64,000 nucleotides of DNA from Nemopilema nomurai. Its lineage: Eukaryota > Cnidaria > Scyphozoa > Rhizostomeae > Rhizostomatidae. Of this stretch, positions 13,501-22,500 are shown one piece after another. The stretch covers positions 620,001 to 684,000 of the forward strand of contig ML133373.1 in assembly GCA_003864495.1 (NCBI GenBank), written 5' to 3'. The stretch's first letter is position 1. Each line of letters begins with the position of its first letter. Under the pieces are notes generated by a model, which had not been told where the DNA came from, did no database searches, and worked only from the letters and a program-made list of their open reading frames with translations. The position numbers were made by a program, and so were the translations under genes.

Positions 13501-16500
13501 AATGAATATTTACCGCTATTTTGATCCGTTTTTCTGGAAAGCAGTCTGCCACTTTTTGTGACATATTTGTTCATGTGTAGCAAGAATAGCTTACAAATGT
13601 TTGGCTTGTTTAGAGAACGAATAAAGAGAAAGCCATTTAGATGTGAAATTAAAAAGGGATTGAAAGTTTCTCCAAGTCCTTAGGCACTGCCAAAGAATGT
13701 GGTCATCAGCAAATTGCTTTTTAGGTTTTTAGATCGTTCATCAATGCGCGATACAAAAATTTAATCAAATTAGTTAAACTTGGCCTTTGACTCTTGACCA
13801 ATCATTATACAACTGCTGTCCTTTGGCCTATCAGGCGACCTCTGACCCGTGTAAATTTTAACTTTTTAGCCCTCTATCATTAAACAACTTTAGGTCTTTT
13901 CCTTTTCATATCTTTCATTTTTTCTCCCCGGTAAAAGTCAGTAGAATCTGGTATGCTGGTGAAATGCTAGAGCTATTCAATCATCTTTTTAAAGGACGTA
14001 GTAAAGAGCTATCAGGGCCTAAGCGTTTATCCACTTTCAAAGAGCGCCAACTCCTCGACTGAAGCTTTCACATAGACAAGTCTTTCTTAAAATTGAAATT
14101 GGCAATTAACTTTGCATTTTATAGGAAAAATACAACTGAAGACCTCAAAGACACATAAGGACAAGTTTGAGAGAAATCAGACGGATATTTTCAGTGTTGA
14201 AGCTGTGGATATCGGTGCTCTAAAGAAAATCAGGTGTGGTATTAGAGAAATTTGCCAGCTCGGCTAGTGTTTGAAACATATTGTCTGTTGTACCTGTAGT
14301 AGGTTTCTGGTTAATTTATTGGCTTTCTTGGCCTTTATTTCACCACTTCTTATGAATTATCTTTGGTTTAACTTCGTTACCTATGGCTTAATTTCATTTC
14401 CTTTTGAGATAGTTGTCAGTGATTATCTACAGCTGCTAACAGTCAATTTCTGATTCCAGGATCGGCCATGATAACAAAGGTGGATTTGCTGGATGGTATC
14501 TTGACAATGTTGAAATAGATGCTCCTTCTCTAGGGAAGAAATGGGCATTCCCAGCGGGTAGGTGGCTGGACAAAGGAAAGGACGATGGCAAAACAGAAGT
14601 CGACCTTTACCCTAGTGAAGAGAGAGAGGAGAATTATGTCCCACGTAAGTTGAAAGATGTTGCACGCACAGTGGTGGCTTTTTCTAGATATTTTATTGCA
14701 TTGTTTCAAAGTAACAGAATTGCCTTTGCTGAGTTTTCCCAGTTGATTATGTTTGACATTAAACTTAGTTCAACTTAGCTTCGTATTTTACAATCAAATA
14801 TTTGCTGTGCACTAGATGGAATATACGGTTTACAGCAATTCGCTTACAGATACTGCCTTGATTAAATTCCGCTCTTTATTGCAGAAGCCAGTTTTAGTTA
14901 GTTAGACCTTTTTGTCTGCAACACCTAAACTGGTATTTCCCACCTAGTTGTTGTAGTATTCCCTGTTTTTGAAACGGCCTCGTTTGCAGATGTCCCATAC
15001 GAGATCACTGTGTACACAAGTGACGTCACAAGTGCTGGAACGGACGCCAATGTTTTCATTACGCTTTATGGAATGGGCGGTGCCTGTACAGAGCAGGTCG
15101 ACCTGACCGAATCCAAGAAGAAGAAGCGCAAAGAGTGCTTCAATAAGGGCAGCGCCGATATGTTTGTTCGCGAGGTTCGTAGCCGCATTTGGCTTAATCC
15201 AAAACTAGTTTTCTTGCTTTTAACTGAAGGAATTTACGGTCAGCTTTTGCATCCAAAGTTGCAATTGTCCACCATGACGTCATTTTCCTGCCTCAGATTT
15301 GAATCTTAATACTGATTTAATAATCAATTATTAACTTGTTTCTGTAAATGTTTAAATGCACAATGTTTGTAAAGATATACTCCAAAACAACTCTTCAGCT
15401 CCAAGGGCTTTTATTGCCTATTTTCATTTGTTTTTTAACTTTAGCTATATAATGAAAAATCAAATGCTAATAATTTTTTATGCTAGCTATTACTTGATGA
15501 TATCGCAAAGAATAACTTGTTTTATTTATTTATTATGACGTCATAGCTAACAGACATTGGGGAGGTTATCGAAAAGATCCGAATCGGACACGACAACAAG
15601 GGCCTAGCCGCCGGATGGCACTTGGACAGGGTGAGTTGGAACCGAATTTGTCACTGCTGTCTAAATTTAGGAAAGCCTCTTAAAAAGTCTAAGCCACATT
15701 CAGAGAAAGTGGTGAGAAGGACAGGTAGTGCAGAGCGGAGGCCATTGCATAAGTTGGCGTTGAAGAATCTCTGTTTGATGTTTTCGTAGGTGGAGATTCG
15801 GAGGCTGAACGAAGATGGCTCTGGCTCAACCACGTTCACCTTCCCCTGTAAGCGATGGTTTGCGAAGGGGAAGGACGACGGGGCTATCGTGCGAGAGCTG
15901 GTCCCTGCGAGGATTGTGGAGGAGACGCTGAACGAAAAGGGGAAAGTGGAAACAGAAGAGAAGCGAGTGGATACCTTGACAAGTGAGTTACGTTATATAT
16001 GGCTAAGCTAGTTTGTGTAATATATTGACCTTCTACTTGGCCAGACTCTTATTTAACTATCCTTTGTATTTCAACGATAAACTATTCCGGGTTTTCATTT
16101 ATAAACGTTTGGGCAAGTAGTTTTTGGTATTGAGAATAGAGAAGTCTTCTTTCTTAAACATTCAAAATACGCTGGTTCTTCTGGCAAAAAGCTTCGTTTT
16201 GGTGTTATTTTGCTGTTTGGTCTGTAACAAAGTACTTTTGGATTAATTTATGTTCAATCTAAGTTCAATGGAAGCCCCTTACGACCGATGTCAAATTTCA
16301 TTTCAGTGCATAACTACGAAGTGTTTGTTTACACTGGTGACGTCAAAAGTGCTGGAACGGACGCCAATGTTTTCCTCACGATGTTTGGGGAAAATGGCGA
16401 CACCGGAGAGAGGCCACTGTCCAAGAGTGAAACCCATAAGGACAAGTTTGAAAGAGGACAGGTAATCGAATATCTCAGAACAACATGTAGAGATTCCAAG

Positions 16501-19500
16501 CTTTTGCATGTAGAGATTCCAAGCTTTTTCATGTAGAGATTCCAAGCTTTTACATGTAGAGATTCCAAGCTTTTTCATGTAGAGATTCCAAGCTTTTGCA
16601 TGTAGAGATTCCAAGCTTTTGCATGTAGAGATTCCAAGCTTTTTCATGTAGAGATTCCAAGCTTTTGCATGTAGAGATTCCAAGCTTTTGCATGTAGAGA
16701 TTCCAAGCTTTTTCATGTAGAGATTCCAAGCTTTTTCATGTAGAGATTCCAAGCTTTTGCATGTAGAGATTCCAAGCTTTTTCATGTAGAGATTCCAAGC
16801 TTTTACATGTAGAGATTCCAAGCTTTTTCATGTAGAGATTCCAAGCTTTTGCATGTAGAGATTCCAAGCTTTTGCATGTAGAGATTCCAAGCTTTTTCAT
16901 GTAGAGATTCCAAGCTTTTACATGTAGAGATTCCAAGCTTTTTCATGTAGAGATTCCAAGCTTTTGCATGTAGAGATTCCAAGCTTTTGCATGTAGAGAT
17001 TCCAAGCTTTTTCATGTAGAGATTCCAAGCTTTTTAAAGCTTTTTTTCATTGGTGCGGTTAAGCTGCGAGAGCGGTCTATGCATTGGCTCGATGTTAAGA
17101 TAGAGCAATAGAAGGGAGAGGTAGCTTTTGATTTTCTAGAATGGTATCTTGATTCTCCAGCAACGTTTCTTATGAAATACATTACCATCATTAGAAGGAA
17201 CAAAATGCTGTTCCTGTGGATTGTGAAGCACAGAGATTCGTAACTATAAGCTTGTCATATTCTCAGAAACGATACACACGAAAAACGTAGAAAGCGTAGG
17301 TTGCGGAACGTGTGATACGGAATGAAAGAAACGAATAGGAAACGAATAAAGCGAATACAAATGGGATCAGATTATATAGGGTTAATGTGTCCGTTAGGCT
17401 GCGTTAGCTCCCAGACTCCAGTACTAGGGCCCAGACTCCAGTACATGACATGAATAGTTTCGTAGTTAGAGTTCCAATGTTGAGTACTGCAAACTGTTGG
17501 CATGAATTAGTTGTCAACCAAGTTTGATGGAACTGAAAATATTTATGGCTTTCCTCGCCAAAGCTTTGTAGCCTAAAGAATTTTTGTCTCGTGATTTCTT
17601 TCAACCTTCTTCATTCATTAGATTTTCTTTATTTCTTGAAATTTATTGAAATTTCGGTAAAAACAGTAAGCTGATTATTTGAATCTCACAAAAATCACGG
17701 TGATTTTTTGTGCTCAAACCATTAGATTTGTGATCGAAATGCTTTTATAGGTTGCTCAAGTGATTGTTAATCTGCTGTCATTTCACACTTCTGTAAATTC
17801 TTAGTAATTTCACATATTGGAGATCAGCACTAGGTTAGCTTATCATTAACCCTTTTGGAGATAAAAGGTATTACCTAGAACGTATTTTTATCTGTATATT
17901 ACCTCGGCTGCTGAACATATAAATGATAAGGCTTTCTGTCTTTGCTTAGTCTGGTCATCTGTCTGCCTCCTGTCTATTTCATGAGCTAATGTTAAAAAGC
18001 TTTCGTGTGTTGTAGGAGGACCGGTTCAAAATCGAAGCAGTTGATCTTGGATACATCAAGAAGATTTTGATTCGCCACGATAACGCCTTGTTGAATCCAT
18101 CTTGGTTTTTGGATCGAGTTGAGGTTGTGGACCATAGTGATGGTGATAGGAGATTCATCTTCTTGTGCGAAAGATGGCTCTCCCGAAGCAAGGACGACAA
18201 AAGAATCAAGCGAATGCTGTACGAAAAATCATACGAGGTAGATATTTTCAACCAAAGAAGATTCCAATTAGAACTTCAAATATTAGCCTAGTCCATCAGA
18301 TGTTAGCTACGTATCTATTTGAATAGTGTAAGGTCTAAGAAATTCCACATTTTTGACAGTGATTTGACTGAAGAAAGATTTTTTTAAACTGTGTCAACAG
18401 CATCTTGATAGATCTGAGAAATTTCACCCCATGAACGTTTTCTAACTCCAGGATATGCTTTGAACGTAGAGTAAAATTGTATGGCCTAAGTAAGAATGCT
18501 CAATGGGTTGTCTTTTGTCAATGAGACTGTGTGATAATTTGATTCCTCTTGCTTTTAAGAATACTGAGATCTCCCTGTATAAGTTCAACTATAATGGGCT
18601 TTTTCCTTTGCCGCTAAGGGTGATCGAACCTCGATTGGTTCCACTGCAACATCATTCCGAGGCAGCACATTTAGTCTTAGTGCAGACAGTGTAGCGACGG
18701 CAAGTCCCTCGTCTCCAAGACGTGGCAGCAAAAGCCCGCCACTGTCAAGGAAGGGCTCGATCTCTGACAAGAGCCGAAGGAGTTCTGTTGCCGATAAGAT
18801 ATTCAAAGATGAATTTGGCGGAACCAAGAAGAAGAAGAAGGGGTCAGCAAAGTCCATATCAACGGAGAGTTTGATGGAAAGTGAGTTGTGCCTCTTTCTG
18901 ATCACTATTTACATGATGACGTCATCATATGGATGGTTCAAGGGCACAATATAGGCATGCAAAGGACACTCTGCAATTTTTGCTTTCGTGACCCCCCTCT
19001 TTCTTATATGTTATACAGCCTGAAATCCCTTCCACACCCGTTCATTGACGGGGGTTAGGTATGAGGTGCAGCTTTAGGATCCAGGTTTATAGGTTGTCAA
19101 ACCCGATTCCAATAGCATTTTGAGGGGCATCACCTTTTCCTTGAAGTCAAGGTCCCCCGGCTCTTGTGTATCGCAACAGCCAGCCATCCTACTCACATGA
19201 GCTACCAACCCTCCTTTCAACCAGGGTGTCATCTCCACTCCTGCTAATTCTGTTTTGCCATGACCATGCTCTTATTCCTTCAGCGATACCATACACGGTG
19301 CGCGTGGTGACCGGCAGCAAAGACGATGAGGCGACCTCAGCAAATGCTTACGTTGTTTTCATCGGAACAGAAGCCGTTTCCGAGAAAACCCCCCTGCAGC
19401 TGCTTGGCAAGGAAGGGTTTGCTTCCGGGTCCGTAGAAGTCTTCTCGATCGAAGCACCAGACTGCGGTGATATAAAGAAAATTGAGGTATGCAGTCAGGA

Positions 19501-22500
19501 AATTGCTTTTAGCGCCACTGACTTCTTGATTGGATAGTGGCTTGAACTTGGATAGTGATTGGATAGTGATTGGATAGTGATTGGATAGTGATTGGATAGT
19601 GATTGGATAGTGATTGGATAGTGGCTTGAACTAGACTTAGCTGAAGCGATCTTAAAAGGTGGTTGAAGCCTAAAGTTGACAATTACATATTGATAGCTGG
19701 GTCTGAAAAAAAGAGTATTATTGCCTCTGTTCAAATTACGATACTCTTCCCCTAGATGAAAAAGTTTTATTATTGAATCTCATTGATGCCATAAATCATG
19801 ATGATTTTGCCCAATCTGCTACTTGTGTGCTCTATATGACGTCATTACCTCGAACCGTCATCACGTCATTTTTGTAGTCCTCGATGCCCTGTAGCATTCA
19901 CTTCAATTGCCAGGTCGGCCACGACGGCTACAAGCCTCAGGACTCCTGGTTCTTGGAGTCCGTTGAAGTGGATGTTCCAACCACTGGAAAGAAGTACACC
20001 TTCTCCTGCAAGTGTTGGCTGGGCAAAGACAAGCTGGACGGCAAAACGTCGAGGATCTTCACGGTTGGAGAGGACCAGACCATCACCTACAAGCCAAGTC
20101 AGTCTCCTGCACCTGAAAACCTTACTAAAACTGTGTTTCCATAAAGTCTTACTGCAACATTTTTCCACATATACTCGCAACAGTATTTCCGCAAAACCTT
20201 ACTTAAACAGTGTTTCCACATAACCTTGCTACAAAAGTTTTTATTGCAACAGTGTTTCTACAAATCTTCACAGCCGTGTTTCCGAAAAGTCTTTTTGTAA
20301 CAGTGTTTCCAGAAAACTTCGTTGCAACAGTTTTTGCACAAAATCATATTGCATAACAATAGTGTTTCCTCGAACTCTGTTGCAGCGGTTTTTTACACAG
20401 AATCATATTGCAACATTATTTCTACAAAATCGCATTGTAACACTGTTCTTACAAATTCTTACTGTAGAAGTGTTTCCTTTTGCATGAGGCTCGTAAAGAC
20501 ATCCTCATCTCTATATTTTATAAGATGTTCCTTGGTCTCGACTAATTCATTTGCTTCGAAACCGATGTTCCTTTTATTGCTATTCAATTGATCTAAGTGC
20601 CAAGTGATTTCCTGCTAAACTCGTTTGTTGCGTTGCAGAGATTCCACACGAGATTACAGTTTACACCGGAGATGTTGCTTCGGCTGGCACAGATAGCCAG
20701 ATTTCTGTCACCTTCTTCGGACGCGATGGCACATCGTCTGAAATTAAACTCGATAAGGGAGAGGACCGGTATGTGTTACTTGCTTTGATCATTAGTTGTT
20801 TCACTTCATCTATTAATATCATATATAAAGTAATATTTTGTGATACATAACGAAAACCAAAGAACAACCCTTAGTGACGTCAAAATGTGCCGTCAAAATG
20901 TACCCTGAGATAATATTTCCCAAGACTTCAAAGCCAGAGATTATCATTGATAGATGCTATAATGTTTGATTAATGTTTGATTGATGTTTGATTGATTGAT
21001 GATTGATGATTGATTGATTACTGATTGTTTGCTATAAGCCAGAGATCGATAGATGTGCACCCTGTTTAAGAATTCCTATTCCCGAAAATTGCCAAACTCG
21101 TTTTAATTTCCATTTTAAACGCGGCATATTCTTGCAGATTTGAACGAGCCACGATCGATATTATCAAGTTGGAAATCGAGGATATTGGAACTCCAACAAA
21201 AATGAGGATTGCATTGGATGGTAAAGGGAGTCGACCAAGCTGGTTCCTCGAAAGGGTATGTTCAAATACCTCGATAGTTGCAAAAGAATGTGTTCAAATA
21301 CCTCGATAGTTGCAGAAGAATGTGTTCAAATACCTCGATAGTTGTGCGAGGAATGCAGTACAGTTTTGATGCACCTATTTCTCATTATTCTGTCGTCACT
21401 GACATAATCATCCCCATCCAAATTCAAAATTATTCGTTGGCTCAAAAGTCAAAGAAGTCATTGTGGAAAAAAGCCTTTTAAAAAATTGCCTATTCTTCAG
21501 CTCTTAAGTCCACGGTCAGTTCACCTTTCCAAAAAATTAACCTTTGCAGTTGTTTTTGTTTTGAGAAACCTATCATGCTTGCAATCATTCGGCAGATTAA
21601 AGCCTGTCTTCATTAGAGTGGTACGATGAGATCTCCTTCATGATCACCTGTTTTTACGACTGCCTCTGTAATCCTCAGATTCTGATGCGAAACCTGCTAT
21701 CTGATAAAGTGGCTGTCTTCAAGTGCAACCAGTGGCTCTCAAAGTCGCACGAAGACGGATTGTTGGTGCGCGAGCTTGCAGCTGAAATTGAAGGAAAGAA
21801 GATCACCGCAGGTAGGCTTGCCTTTTCCTTGCGACCGAAGAGAAATGTGCTTCATTGAATTCCAAAACTGAGTCAAGCAATGTTTGTTTTGATTGAAATA
21901 TGATTAGTAAGAAGGGACTGTAAGTCGCGCGTGAAACCTGTGTGACTAGATCTCAATAGGGTTAGCTTAAGATCCTCAATACATATGGTGAGATTTTTCA
22001 TTAAATGAGAAAAACTTATTGTAGAAGAAATGATGTAACATAAAAAAGACTTGCAGAGAACTTTCAATTGCTATTTAATTATAATTTTCCCACGTCTGGT
22101 TTGAAAAAAGCAATTTAGTTATATAATTGACTACATAAGCAAAATATAGTTAAATTACCCATTATTTCAACTTTTGACTTTCGAAATTTATCAAAGGAAG
22201 TTCAAGTGTCGGGTAATATCGCAATTGAGATTCTGTTACCCCCTGAAGTGAACATTTCATGGGACTTATGTAGATGCGGATAACAGTTCAGTATTCCCTT
22301 GCTTTCTCTATAGAAACGACGTACAAGGTGAACGTGGAGACGGGGGATGTGCGAAGTGCAGGCACTGATGCCAACGTGTTTTTGATCATTTTTGGAGACA
22401 AAGGCGACTCGGGAGAGCTGGCTTTGAAGAATTCCGAAACGAACCGCGACAAATTCGAGAGAGCGCAAACTGACATATTCACCTTCAAAATGCTGAGTCT

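Noticed and set aside
1996..16345. Repeated TGACGTCA (CRE-like) sites in LOXHD1 exons
   Set aside because: They come from the conserved Gly-Asp-Val codons of each PLAT start, so coding constraint explains them. The intronic copies near 15537, 18915 and 19838 were not distinguished from chance.
16303..17015. Minus-strand 172-residue repeat protein ([15 protein letters not shown] type)
   Set aside because: It is only the 23-bp minisatellite read in one of three equally open frames.
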